DNA of 64,000 nt from Yokenella regensburgei ATCC 49455 (GTDB taxonomy: Bacteria; Pseudomonadota; Gammaproteobacteria; Enterobacterales; Enterobacteriaceae), in the NCBI RefSeq assembly GCF_000735455.1, contig NZ_JMPS01000067.1, forward strand, positions 1 to 64,000, read 5' to 3'. How positions within the stretch are numbered: the first letter of the stretch is position 1; the number at the start of each line of letters is the position of its first letter. This document shows, piece after piece, positions 44,241 through 51,981 of this stretch. The notes beneath the pieces are model-generated. The model was not told the DNA's origin. It saw only the letters and a program-made list of their open reading frames with translations, and did no database searches. A program made the translations under genes and the position numbers.

Positions 44241-44540
44241 ATGACTACTGTCTCATCCCAAAAGCAGGCAACTACCGAAGCTGCTTCTAGCAAAACACAG
44301 CGCCGCTACACCGTTGGCTACCTGCCAAACCGTGGCGACACCAGCACCCCTGCAATCAATCTTTCCGGCAAATGGCTACGCGAAGCCGGGTTTGAAACCG
44401 GCAATGGCCTGACGGTTAAGATCGCGGGCGATTGCATTGTGCTGATCCCGGATAACAACGAAACCCAGGAGCTGCGACAGCAACTGAAGCAGTACAAAGA
44501 GGTACTGAAAGGGTTAAAGGCGGGGATGAGTAGGGTTTGA
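44241..44540 (+). CDS. symE: SymE-like toxin (type I toxin-antitoxin, SpoVT/AbrB fold)
   Basis: The 99-residue protein has the SymE core 'YTVGYLPNRGDTSTPAINLS' followed by 'GKWLREAGFETGNGLTVKI' and 'GDCIVLIPDN', the AbrB-like fold turned toxin. SymE is SOS-induced in E. coli, cleaves RNA or condenses the nucleoid, and is repressed by the antisense RNA SymR. ATG 44241 has GGAGATAACCGC upstream; an in-frame TTG at 44193 is also possible. No antisense RNA could be defined from sequence alone. It opens the low-GC island after the TonB operon. Confidence 0.75.
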   Translation: MTTVSSQKQATTEAASSKTQRRYTVGYLPNRGDTSTPAINLSGKWLREAGFETGNGLTVKIAGDCIVLIPDNNETQELRQQLKQYKEVLKGLKAGMSRV

Positions 44541-45078
44541 TAGGGTAAGAGCTTGCTCTTAGCAGTTAAGATGCCTGCCGCAGGCAGGCTCTTTGTATAA
44601 GGGAACCAAGCTATTAAGGGACCGATGATGTCAGTTTGACAGTCTGTTAAGTGCCAACAGCGGACGTTACTAACGAAACTGTGAGTTAAAAACGGGAGCA
44701 GGTCACCTCCATCCCGCGAAATGGCATTCACAAATGCCCTCATGGACGGTACTTCTAATCTGATGTGAGCATTTTCGTCGATTTTTTCGAGCCACTCCAA
44801 CGAATGATCACATTCAGTTTCGGGCACTAAAACGCCATAAATCCGCAAGTTGAGGAGTAGCGACCAGCCAATTGGTTAAAAAATAGCTTTAATTCCCTTT
44901 TTCAAGCGGGCTCCTTGTAGCACGTCTGGTGCATCCAATTCATTTCAGTTACCCTGATGCCATACCTGCACGGGCTAGCCCCTCTTAATTGGCGGTGGTT
45001 TGGTACCCTTGCCCGCTGTCGGGTCTTTGTAAGTTGTAATTCCTAAATTAGCATAATCTTATTATAAGGCCTCTTACT
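44541..45078. other. Intergenic stretch between symE and the RelA/SpoT gene, no supported gene
   Basis: A hairpin TGCCTGC/GCAGGCA at about 44572-44587 could end the symE transcript. A minus-strand frame (44318-44848) covers part of the stretch but runs antisense through symE. Only its first 70 or so residues look protein-like, so it may be a remnant. The remaining DNA is A/T-rich and presumably carries the promoter of the next gene. Confidence 0.5.
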
Positions 45079-46104
45079 ATGCACACTTTATCTGTTTCAA
45101 AAAAGGAAGTTGGAAGAGCTGGGGATAGATTAGTTTCTCAGTTTGGTACAGGTGAAAAATATAAAGAAGAAGATGTACAAATTCTTCATGAGTGGAGGAT
45201 GTTGCATTTATACCCTTTAAGTAAAATACAATTTTATATGGAAAGAGAGGCTGTTTCCTTAAACAAAAATGCGTTACTATCCTCTAGAATTAAGAGGATG
45301 CCTTCCATTGTTACTAAGCTTTCTAGATTTCCTGATATGAAGCTAAATAAGATGCAGGATCTTGGTGGGTGCCGGGCTATTTTAAATAATCTAGATCAAG
45401 TGTATGATTTAGTTAATAAAATAAAATCATCTAAATTCTCACATGAACTAGTTAGAATGGATGATTACATGATAGACGTGAAGGATTCCGGTTATAGAAG
45501 CTTTCACATGGTCTATTCATTCAAAAATAAAAAATTTCCATCTTTAAATGGATTGCGCATTGAAATGCAAATAAGAACAGCTATTCAACATAGCTGGGCT
45601 ACAGCAGTTGAAATGGTAGGTTTGTTTCGAAAGGAATCATTGAAATCTGGTTTTGGTGATGCAAGATGGCTTAGGTTTTTTGAATTAGTATCAGAGCTTT
45701 TTTATAAAGTTGAATATGAAAAAGAACCATCTGGGAGTTATATAAAAATATCAGACGAATTAAGTTATTTATCCGTCGAGTTGAATGTTTTCGATATATT
45801 AGCTGCTTATAATGCCGTAGTTAGCCATATTGAAGGTAGCAAAAAATATGATAAAGGACTTTGTATAATTGTTGTTGACACCGTAAAGCGGAATATAAAT
45901 ATAAAGAGCTTCGAAAATCACAATCATGCAAAGGCGGCAGAAGCTTATGTCGAGTCTGAAAAATACTGTGCGGAAAATAAAGGCTGTGAAGTAGCTATGG
46001 TTTCTGTTAGTTCAATTAGTGAATTAAAAAATGCATATCCTGCTTATTTTTTAGATACGAAAACTTTTCTAAATTACCTCAGCAGGTATGTTTTCATAAA
46101 ATAA
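45079..46104 (+). CDS. Stand-alone RelA/SpoT synthetase-domain protein
   Basis: The 341-residue protein has a (p)ppGpp-synthetase-like nucleotidyltransferase domain at about residues 60-200. Key motifs are all present: 'RIKRMPSIVTKL' (ATP site), 'MQDLGGCRAIL' (D-x-G-x-R), 'DVKDSGYRSFHMVY' (G-Y-R-S-x-H) and 'IEMQIRTAIQHSWA' (E-x-Q-x-R-T). There is no HD hydrolase, TGS or ACT domain, so it is a small alarmone synthetase-like protein, with a C-terminal region of unknown role (200-341). Codons are far more A/T-rich than the backbone, which indicates horizontal transfer. Relatives in such islands include toxSAS-type toxins and phage-defence proteins; no antitoxin is recognisable nearby. Confidence 0.8.
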   Translation: MHTLSVSKKEVGRAGDRLVSQFGTGEKYKEEDVQILHEWRMLHLYPLSKIQFYMEREAVSLNKNALLSSRIKRMPSIVTKLSRFPDMKLNKMQDLGGCRAILNNLDQVYDLVNKIKSSKFSHELVRMDDYMIDVKDSGYRSFHMVYSFKNKKFPSLNGLRIEMQIRTAIQHSWATAVEMVGLFRKESLKSGFGDARWLRFFELVSELFYKVEYEKEPSGSYIKISDELSYLSVELNVFDILAAYNAVVSHIEGSKKYDKGLCIIVVDTVKRNINIKSFENHNHAKAAEAYVESEKYCAENKGCEVAMVSVSSISELKNAYPAYFLDTKTFLNYLSRYVFIK

Positions 46105-46221
46105 ATACTATTATCTGGAGTGGTCTAAATTCTACTAACTTAGGTTTTTTTTAGACCGCTTCTGACCACAATGGCCTGTGAGGATCTGCTGATAGTCAAC
46201 GTAAAATAATAAAGCCGGCAG

Positions 46222-46440
46222 GTGGTGGCTGTTGTAAAGTTATTCAATGAAATTCATGGAGGTTTAAGTGAAATATTTGTTCCTGGTCGGTATGGTGGCG
46301 ACAGCTTGTTGCGAGAATTTGTCTATTGCACTGCATGTCAAAGCTCAGCGAAATTCTTGTTGATTATACACAACGCACATCTTAACTTAGCCCAAGACGG
46401 ATATTACAACTTTGCTTGTAAAGAATTCTGTCAAAGTTAA
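46222..46440 (+). CDS. Doubtful short ORF in the low-GC island
   Basis: This is a 72-codon frame with a non-ATG start. The product contains 'FVPGRYGGDSLLREFVYCTA' and several Cys residues but no recognisable family. There is no clear ribosome site. It could be a gene fragment or non-coding. The surrounding stretch 46105-46506 holds nothing else I can support apart from a weak inverted repeat (GGTCTAAA/TTTAGACC) after the RelA/SpoT gene. Confidence 0.2.
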   Translation: MVAVVKLFNEIHGGLSEIFVPGRYGGDSLLREFVYCTACQSSAKFLLIIHNAHLNLAQDGYYNFACKEFCQS

Positions 46441-46506
46441 ATTCAAATTTAGTTGAGTTTTTTATAGAAAAGTACTATCCATCATGCGTGGAGTACGACA
46501 TTTTGT

Positions 46507-46713
46507 TTGACGGAATTAACCGTTATCAAGAAGTATGATCCGAACTACAAGCCTTTTATAGATTTGACACCGCGGGGTGATCAGCCACCAACTCCTCAGT
46601 TGAGTAATTTCAAACTGTCTAGTCATGACTATTTCACCGGCAATCGGGTAGAGCAAGAAGCCGATCTGGGCGGTGGTCTTTTTGTTGACTTTACAATAGG
46701 GCTGCAGAGATAA
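46507..46713 (+). pseudogene. Possible 3' remnant of an unknown gene
   Basis: The 68-codon frame begins at TTG without a ribosome site, and its product reads like the C-terminal end of a larger soluble protein ('PNYKPFIDLTPRGDQPPTPQ', 'DYFTGNRVEQEADLGGG'). A clear terminator hairpin follows 38 bases after the stop, as expected for a true gene end. The upstream part appears lost. The family is unknown. Confidence 0.4.
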
Positions 46714-46751
46714 AGATACGAAGAGGGCAATGTAGATTGGTACGAACCTAA

Positions 46752-46784
46752 ATAGGCTGGCGAAAGTCCAGCCTATACTCTTTT
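46752..46784 (+). terminator. Hairpin terminator in the island
   Basis: ATAGGCTGG (46752-46760) and CCAGCCTAT (46768-46776) form a perfect 9-bp stem with a 7-base loop, followed by ACTCTTTTC. It lies between the gene remnant and the convergent DUF4145 gene. Confidence 0.75.
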
Positions 46785-47605
46785 CATTGAACAGTTGATG
46801 TTCGGGAAAACTTCTTTTTTTGCTTTTTCACGCCTTTGTTTTTTACTATTTCCCGCGCCCTTTTCTGAAGGTCTACACCTGATGGATAGAGCGCGTTGAG
46901 AATGTGCTCAGTCAACCGGTACGCATCAAAGAGATCACTTTGAGTTAAACCTGATGTTGCGTGACTCCCTTCATTACCCAGCCATTTAACGGCAAATAAA
47001 AGCCCATTTAACTTTTCAAATATTTTCTTTCTATGTGCAGCTAAGGCAATTCGTTCGTGCAGAGATATGAGGCGCCGCTCGCGCTTGGCCTTACCTTTCG
47101 GCTTAACTAGTTTGTATTTTGGAATATTGTATTCAGACAAAAGGTTTTCTATCGCCGCTCTTACCTTGTTTGCTGCTGACCCAGGCGAAAGTAGTGTCAG
47201 TGAAAATGCCTCTTGTAAATTCTCACATACTTCTGATGGGCATTCTGTGGGGATATCTATATACTGTAGTGTTGGTATGAATACTTTGGGTGTGTAATAG
47301 CTAAAGTATTCCTGTATCTGCTCGCCGCGTTCATTTACGGCAATATCCATCTCAACATGACCTGTGCCAGAGCAGACAACAACTTCCTCACATTCATGAT
47401 TTTCGCAAACCAGAACCGATGTAAAAACCTCTTTAATCAATTCTGTTTCAAAGCCGAGAAATTCAATAATGCTATGTGATTCACCGGTCATCCTTGCGTT
47501 AAATGTTTCTTTATCGAGTTTCAGGCTGCTTCTTCCGCAACCTGGGCACGGGTATACAACGTAGTCATTAAGTTTGAAAGGTTTACCAAATGAAAACTTA
47601 TCCAT
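46784..47605 (-). CDS. DUF4145 domain protein with N-terminal zinc ribbon
   Basis: The protein of about 273 residues has a zinc-binding N-terminus ('YPCPGCGRSSL' and 'CENHECEEVVVC') and a C-terminal DUF4145-type helical domain ('AANKVRAAIENLLSEYNI' and 'VKWLGNEGSHATSGLTQSDL'). DUF4145 proteins occur in mobile and defence regions, sometimes fused to restriction subunits; function is unknown. ATG 47605 was preferred, while an in-frame TTG at 47659 would add 18 residues. The C-terminus is very basic, which could mean nucleic-acid contact. Codon use is A/T-rich like its island neighbours. Confidence 0.7.
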   Translation of the reverse strand: MDKFSFGKPFKLNDYVVYPCPGCGRSSLKLDKETFNARMTGESHSIIEFLGFETELIKEVFTSVLVCENHECEEVVVCSGTGHVEMDIAVNERGEQIQEYFSYYTPKVFIPTLQYIDIPTECPSEVCENLQEAFSLTLLSPGSAANKVRAAIENLLSEYNIPKYKLVKPKGKAKRERRLISLHERIALAAHRKKIFEKLNGLLFAVKWLGNEGSHATSGLTQSDLFDAYRLTEHILNALYPSGVDLQKRAREIVKNKGVKKQKKKFSRTSTVQ

Positions 47606-47999
47606 TTCTTTCTCGCTGATTCCTCTATGAATGGTCGCGAATGAGTTTACCACATCCAAACTGAGGGGTTGCCCCCTTCAGGTGAGTCGATGGTCGAGTG
47701 CGGGACACAATCAGGGGACTTTGTGCGACAAAACTATCTAAAAAAGGTGTATTCAAGTAAATCTAGTAGGATGTCATCAGATATCGATCGCACATTTTGA
47801 ATTTCCACTGCTTTAGTAGTCATTTTTTGGCTAATTTGGACTGACTTCCGCTCCTCGCTCATAACTGCCGAAACGAGTCCTACACCAATGCCCCAATCTA
47901 CCAGGCATTTCCCCCTCAAATTCTTAGACTTTCCTCACAAAATCCGCGCTGGCGCGTTATATTTAACGTATCTTAATCATGTTCGAGAACAGGGAAATG
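47606..47999. other. Intergenic region between the island and ldtA
   Basis: No supported gene is seen. A 61-codon minus-strand frame (47734-47919) starts at TTG and has no family features. Base composition returns to the backbone level near 47930, which probably marks the right edge of the acquired segment. No integrase or obvious direct-repeat attachment site was found. Confidence 0.5.
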
Positions 48000-48935
48000 A
48001 TGATTCGTTTAACCTCGCTGGCCTTCGTGCTGGCCGCCGTGACCCACAGCGCACTGGCGGTTACCTATCCTCTGCCGCCGGAAGGGAGCCGTCTGGTCGG
48101 TAAATCGTTTGTTATCACCGTACCGGAAGGGAACACCCGGCCGCTGGAGTATTTTGCTGCTCAGTACGATCAGGGGTTCAGCAATATGACTGAAGCCAAC
48201 CCCGGCGTGGATCCGTTCCTGCCGCGTGCCGGAACGCAGCTGACCATTCCGCAGCAGCTGATTTTGCCGGATACCGCGCGCCAGGGCATTGTGATTAACG
48301 TTGCGGAGATGCGCCTTTACTACTATCCGGAAGGGAGCAACACGGTGCAGGTTCTGCCGATTGGTATCGGTCAGGCCGGGCGGGAAACGCCGCGTAACTG
48401 GGTAACTCACGTGGAGCGCAAACAGGAGGCTCCGGCCTGGACACCGACGGCGAACACCCGCAAAGAGTACGCCCGCGAGGGGAGAACCCTGCCCGCGTTC
48501 GTACCGCCAGGGGAAGATAACCCGATGGGGCTGTACGCCATTTACATCGGCAAGCTGTATGCCATTCACGGTACCAATGCCAACTTTGGTATCGGCCTGA
48601 GGGTGAGCCAGGGCTGTATCCGCCTGCGGAAAGACGATATCAAATATCTGTTCGATAACGTGCCGGTCGGTACGCGTGTGCAGTTTATCGATCAGCCAGT
48701 GAAAACCACCCTTGAACCGGATGGACAGCGCTGGCTCGAAGTGCACGAGCCGCTGTCGCGTAACCGCGCCGAGTTCGAATCTGACCGCAAAGTTCCGCTG
48801 CCGATGACCACGCAGCTGCGTAACGCCACCGAAGGGGCGGGCGTGGATGCAAGCGTGGTGAGCGCTACGCTGACGCGTCGTTCCGGTATGCCGGTGCCGA
48901 TTAACACCGGCTCGGTAAAAGCCGGGCAGTTCTGA
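48000..48935 (+). CDS. ldtA: L,D-transpeptidase LdtA (ErfK)
   Basis: The 311-residue protein has a signal peptide ('[20 protein letters not shown]'), an N-terminal LysM-like region and a YkuD catalytic domain with '[13 protein letters not shown]' and the Cys motif 'SQGCIRLR' near residue 208. It attaches Braun lipoprotein to meso-diaminopimelate of peptidoglycan in the periplasm. ATG 48000 follows AGGGA at suitable spacing; the adjoining ATG 47997 is the alternative. In E. coli ldtA adjoins cobT, so the intervening 7 kb here looks like an insertion. Confidence 0.95.
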   Translation: MIRLTSLAFVLAAVTHSALAVTYPLPPEGSRLVGKSFVITVPEGNTRPLEYFAAQYDQGFSNMTEANPGVDPFLPRAGTQLTIPQQLILPDTARQGIVINVAEMRLYYYPEGSNTVQVLPIGIGQAGRETPRNWVTHVERKQEAPAWTPTANTRKEYAREGRTLPAFVPPGEDNPMGLYAIYIGKLYAIHGTNANFGIGLRVSQGCIRLRKDDIKYLFDNVPVGTRVQFIDQPVKTTLEPDGQRWLEVHEPLSRNRAEFESDRKVPLPMTTQLRNATEGAGVDASVVSATLTRRSGMPVPINTGSVKAGQF

Positions 48936-48955
48936 AACCAGCAGGAGCGAGAACG

Positions 48956-50140
48956 GTGCAGGATTTAGAAAAATCAATAAGGGAAGTCCTCGGATATATT
49001 GAAGACCGGCAGCAAAGAATCGATTTTGTGAACCAGGTTTTCGCAATCAGACGTATGCAGGAAGACGATCCGTGCTGGTGTGGGAGCGAAAAAACGGTGT
49101 CCAGCTGTCACTGGAAGCGACAGGACGCCCGCCCGGTGAGCGTGGGGCACCAGGTTGGCGTGCGGGTGGGCATTTTTAAGCGCAAGAAGTTCTGCAGCGC
49201 GACTTACGACAGCGCTAACTGTGAGACGAAAAACATCGTTGGGGCGCATACCATCCAGAAAAGTGCCGTACTGGAGGCGATGGCTGAAGAGGGCCATGTC
49301 GGCAGCTTGTATCAGCAGGTGGGAGAGGTGTCAGACGTCAATCTTAAGCGTGGGGTGACGAACATCGCCTCCGTGTTTTATGGTTTCTGTCGCAAACATG
49401 ACAACGATCTTTTTGAATGCCTGGAGAAACGGCCGGTTGTTTTAAATGCTGAATGCCTGTGGGCCTCTTCGTATCGCGCCGTGTGCCATGAGCACTATCA
49501 AAAAATGGCCGCCATTGAGGGCACGAAGGCACAGCGGGATTTTGCCGACAATGGTCTGCCACTACCGTGGCAGCTGATGATGCAGGCAGAAATCAGAAAC
49601 TCACAGGCGCAACTGCGCCTTGGCCTGGAATTTATCGGCACCATCAAGCAGCGTTTTGAACAGATCTCCGCAGATCCGCAGGGGAAGCTGCTGGGATGGC
49701 TGGTGACGTTTAACGGCCCGCCGAAGCTGGCTGTGAGCGGCACCTTCTCACCATTTTATTCGTTAGACGGGCAGCTTATTCAGGGTGGGGAAGCGACTCA
49801 ACATGTAGAGCATTTTGCGATTTCCACCGTAATGTATGAGGGGAAAGCGGCGTGGATTGTCGCCTGCCTGCCCGAGCAGCATATTGTGGTCCGTTTTCTT
49901 GAGCAATTATTCAGCCGCAGCCATCGTGAAATCATGGATATCCTGAGCTGGGCGGTTTTTGCCTGGAACGAGAACGTCTACTTCCCGTTGAGCTGGTGGG
50001 ATGGATTAAGTGAAACAGACAAAGAGGCGCTGCTGGCGCTGGCGCAAAAAGCTAACTGCACCACGCCCTATGAAAACCAGACCTTCCCGGGCTCGGTGAT
50101 TGACCAGCATATTCAGAGCGTTATCCCGTTCCCATGCTGA
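48956..50140 (+). CDS. SEC-C motif / HNH-like zinc protein of unknown function
   Basis: The 394-residue protein starts at GTG 48956 after AGGAGCGAGAAC. Near residue 40 it has the SEC-C-like zinc motif 'CWCGSEKTVSSCHW'. A second Cys/His cluster follows at about residues 80-140: 'CSATYDSANC', 'GAHTIQKSAVL' and 'YGFCRKHDNDLF'. These resemble the treble-clef fold of HNH proteins, where A-H-x-I-x-K and C-x-x-H-D lie between metal ligands. The rest is a helical and beta domain without family marks. It is 20 bases after ldtA and could share its transcript. A nuclease role is only a possibility. Confidence 0.6.
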   Translation: MQDLEKSIREVLGYIEDRQQRIDFVNQVFAIRRMQEDDPCWCGSEKTVSSCHWKRQDARPVSVGHQVGVRVGIFKRKKFCSATYDSANCETKNIVGAHTIQKSAVLEAMAEEGHVGSLYQQVGEVSDVNLKRGVTNIASVFYGFCRKHDNDLFECLEKRPVVLNAECLWASSYRAVCHEHYQKMAAIEGTKAQRDFADNGLPLPWQLMMQAEIRNSQAQLRLGLEFIGTIKQRFEQISADPQGKLLGWLVTFNGPPKLAVSGTFSPFYSLDGQLIQGGEATQHVEHFAISTVMYEGKAAWIVACLPEQHIVVRFLEQLFSRSHREIMDILSWAVFAWNENVYFPLSWWDGLSETDKEALLALAQKANCTTPYENQTFPGSVIDQHIQSVIPFPC

Positions 50141-50158
50141 TGCGTTTGGGCGAAAAAC

Positions 50159-50191
50159 AAAAAGCCCGCTTAAGTTTCCTTAAGCGGGCTT
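50159..50191 (-). terminator. Terminator of the left tRNA-Asn
   Basis: On the minus strand the 13-bp stem AAGCCCGCTTAAG/CTTAAGCGGGCTT with a GAAA tetraloop is followed by a short U-run, nine bases after the tRNA 3' end. Confidence 0.92.
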
Positions 50192-50199
50192 CTTAAATA

Positions 50200-50275
50200 T
50201 GGCTCCTCTGACTGGACTCGAACCAGTGACATACGGATTAACAGTCCGCCGTTCTACCGACTGAACTACAGAGGA
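50200..50275 (-). tRNA. tRNA-Asn(GTT)
   Basis: The 76-base tRNA has a 7-bp acceptor stem (TCCTCTG/CAGAGGA), discriminator G and encoded CCA. The T-loop is GGTTCGAGTCC and the anticodon loop is CTGTTAA, with GTT as anticodon. It is identical to the copy at 59754-59829. In E. coli, tRNA-Asn genes flank yeeO and serve as integration sites for islands. Confidence 0.98.
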
Positions 50276-50469
50276 ATCGTTGTGGAGGCATATCTTAGCG
50301 GCGAAAAAAACTTTGTCAAACCCCAATTCCCGCGTTTATGTTCAACTGCTTCTTCTGTCTACAATTTGTCGTCATTTGCAGCACTTTTTATCACAAAAAC
50401 CTTTTGCAGCTTTCGGGATCCTCCGTCATTATTTGAAATGTAGTTTCAACTTTCTCACTAAGGTTCACC

Positions 50470-51891
50470 TTGAACGTCACCGCAGCAGTTCGCCAGGCCG
50501 TCGTGCGCACGCCCTGGTTCAAAAAACGCAAAAGTTATCGGGTTCTCTTCTGGCGTGAAATCACCCCTCTGGCGGTGCCCATTTTCCTCGAAAACACCTG
50601 CGTGCTGTTAATGGGGGTACTGAGTACCTTCCTCGTCAGCTGGCTGGGCGCGGAATCCATGGCGGGGGTGGGGCTGGCAGACAGCTTCAACATGGTGATA
50701 ATGGCGTTCTTTGCCGCCATCGATCTCGGCACCACGGTGGTGGTCGCCTTCAGCCTCGGTAGGCTCGATAAAAAGCGCGCCCGCTCGGCGGCGCGGCAGT
50801 CGCTGGTGATCATGGCGATATTCTCCACCGTGCTGGCGGCGGTGGTGCACTATTTTGGTCGTGAGATTATCGATTTTATCGCCGGGGCCGCCACGCCACC
50901 GGTGAAGGCGCTGGCGCTGACCTATCTGGAACTCACCGTGCTCAGCTACCCGGCGGCGGCGATAGCGCTTATCGGCAGCGGCGCGCTGCGCGGGGCGGGT
51001 AATACCAAAATCCCGCTGCTGATTAACGGCGGGATGAACATCCTCAACATCATCATCAGCAGCATCCTTATCTACGGTATCTTCTCCTGGCACGGGCTGG
51101 GGTTCGCCGGCGCGGGGCTGGGGCTGACTATCTCGCGCTGGATCGGCGCCATCATCATCGTGGGGGTGCTGATGCGCGGGGTGAAGGCGCTGCGAATACC
51201 GCTGAAAAGTTACCTGAAGCCGCTGAATCTGGCGGTTATCTGGGAAGTGATGGGGATCGGTATTCCGGCAAGTATTGAGTCGGTGCTGTTTAACAGCGGT
51301 AAGCTGCTGACGCAGATGTTCGTTGCCGGCATGGGGACCGACGTTATCGCGGGTAACTTTATTGCCTTCTCGGTGGCCTCGCTGATTAACCTGCCGGGGA
51401 ACGCCCTCGGCTCGGCTTCCACCATTATCACCGGCAGACGGCTGGGAAAAGGGCAGATAGCCCAGGCCGAGCGCCAGCTGCGCCACGTGTTCTGGCTCTC
51501 AACCATCGGCCTTACCGCCATTGCGTGGGGCACCGCGCCGCTCGCCGGGCTGTTCGCCTCCTTCTACACCCACGAACCGGAGGTCAAAGAGGTGGCGAAG
51601 GTGCTGCTGTGGCTGAACGCGGCGTTTATGCCTGTCTGGGCGGCCTCCTGGGTGCTGCCTGCCGGGCTTAAAGGGGCACGAGATGCACGTTTTGCGATGT
51701 GGGTCTCAATGTTCAGCATGTGGGGCTGTCGGGTGGTGGCGGGCTATGTGCTCGGGATCTGGCTCGGCATGGGTGTCGTCGGCGTATGGCTCGGGATGTT
51801 CCTCGACTGGGCGGTGCGCGGGGCGCTGTTCTACTGGCGGATGGTCAGCGGGCGCTGGCTGTGGAAATATCCAAAAGTGAAATCCAGCTAG
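50470..51891 (+). CDS. yeeO: MATE-family efflux transporter YeeO
   Basis: The 473-residue polytopic membrane protein has twelve predicted helices in two repeats and resembles E. coli YeeO, a MATE exporter reported to move flavins and peptides. Family segments include 'TPLAVPIFLENTCVLLMGVL', 'GSGALRGAGNTKIPLLIN' and 'ALGSASTIITGRRLG'. The start is TTG 50470, six bases after AAGG; no ATG start fits in this frame upstream. It lies between the two tRNA-Asn genes, as in E. coli. Confidence 0.9.
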   Translation: MNVTAAVRQAVVRTPWFKKRKSYRVLFWREITPLAVPIFLENTCVLLMGVLSTFLVSWLGAESMAGVGLADSFNMVIMAFFAAIDLGTTVVVAFSLGRLDKKRARSAARQSLVIMAIFSTVLAAVVHYFGREIIDFIAGAATPPVKALALTYLELTVLSYPAAAIALIGSGALRGAGNTKIPLLINGGMNILNIIISSILIYGIFSWHGLGFAGAGLGLTISRWIGAIIIVGVLMRGVKALRIPLKSYLKPLNLAVIWEVMGIGIPASIESVLFNSGKLLTQMFVAGMGTDVIAGNFIAFSVASLINLPGNALGSASTIITGRRLGKGQIAQAERQLRHVFWLSTIGLTAIAWGTAPLAGLFASFYTHEPEVKEVAKVLLWLNAAFMPVWAASWVLPAGLKGARDARFAMWVSMFSMWGCRVVAGYVLGIWLGMGVVGVWLGMFLDWAVRGALFYWRMVSGRWLWKYPKVKSS

Positions 51892-51930
51892 AAAAAAACG
51901 CACAGGAGGGGATCCTCCCCTGTGCGTGGG
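51892..51930 (-). terminator. Terminator at the end of puuB
   Basis: Read on the minus strand, CGCACAGG and CCTGTGCG arms (51899-51926) enclose a near-palindromic GGGGATCC-type core and are followed by six U residues (51893-51898). It ends the puuRCB-direction transcript and may partly serve yeeO. Confidence 0.75.
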
Positions 51931-51981
51931 TATTAATCGTCATTCTTCAGTGTCGAAGGATGCGAGCGATGGGCATGCCCA

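Larger units (their letters stand above)
50158..50280 (-). repeat. Left arm of a 123-bp inverted repeat (tRNA-Asn plus terminator)
   Basis: This stretch is the exact reverse complement of 59749-59871. It covers the tRNA-Asn gene, its short leader and its terminator. The two arms enclose about 9.5 kb carrying yeeO and the puu genes. Confidence 0.95.

Noticed and set aside
44318..44848. 176-codon minus-strand frame opposite symE
   Set aside because: Half of it is antisense to the well-supported symE gene. The remainder shows no family, so at most it is a remnant.
47734..47919. 61-codon minus-strand frame upstream of ldtA
   Set aside because: It starts at TTG without support, has no recognisable features, and lies in the transition region between the island and the backbone.
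43860..48000. A complete prophage or P4-type satellite
   Set aside because: No integrase, replication, capsid or packaging gene and no attachment-site repeats were found; only scattered island genes are present.
50280..50558. A 92-codon plus-strand frame (starting MWRHILAAKK) between tRNA-Asn and yeeO
   Set aside because: It has no ribosome site, overlaps the yeeO start in another frame, and its tail is an out-of-frame reading of yeeO. Treated as leader DNA.
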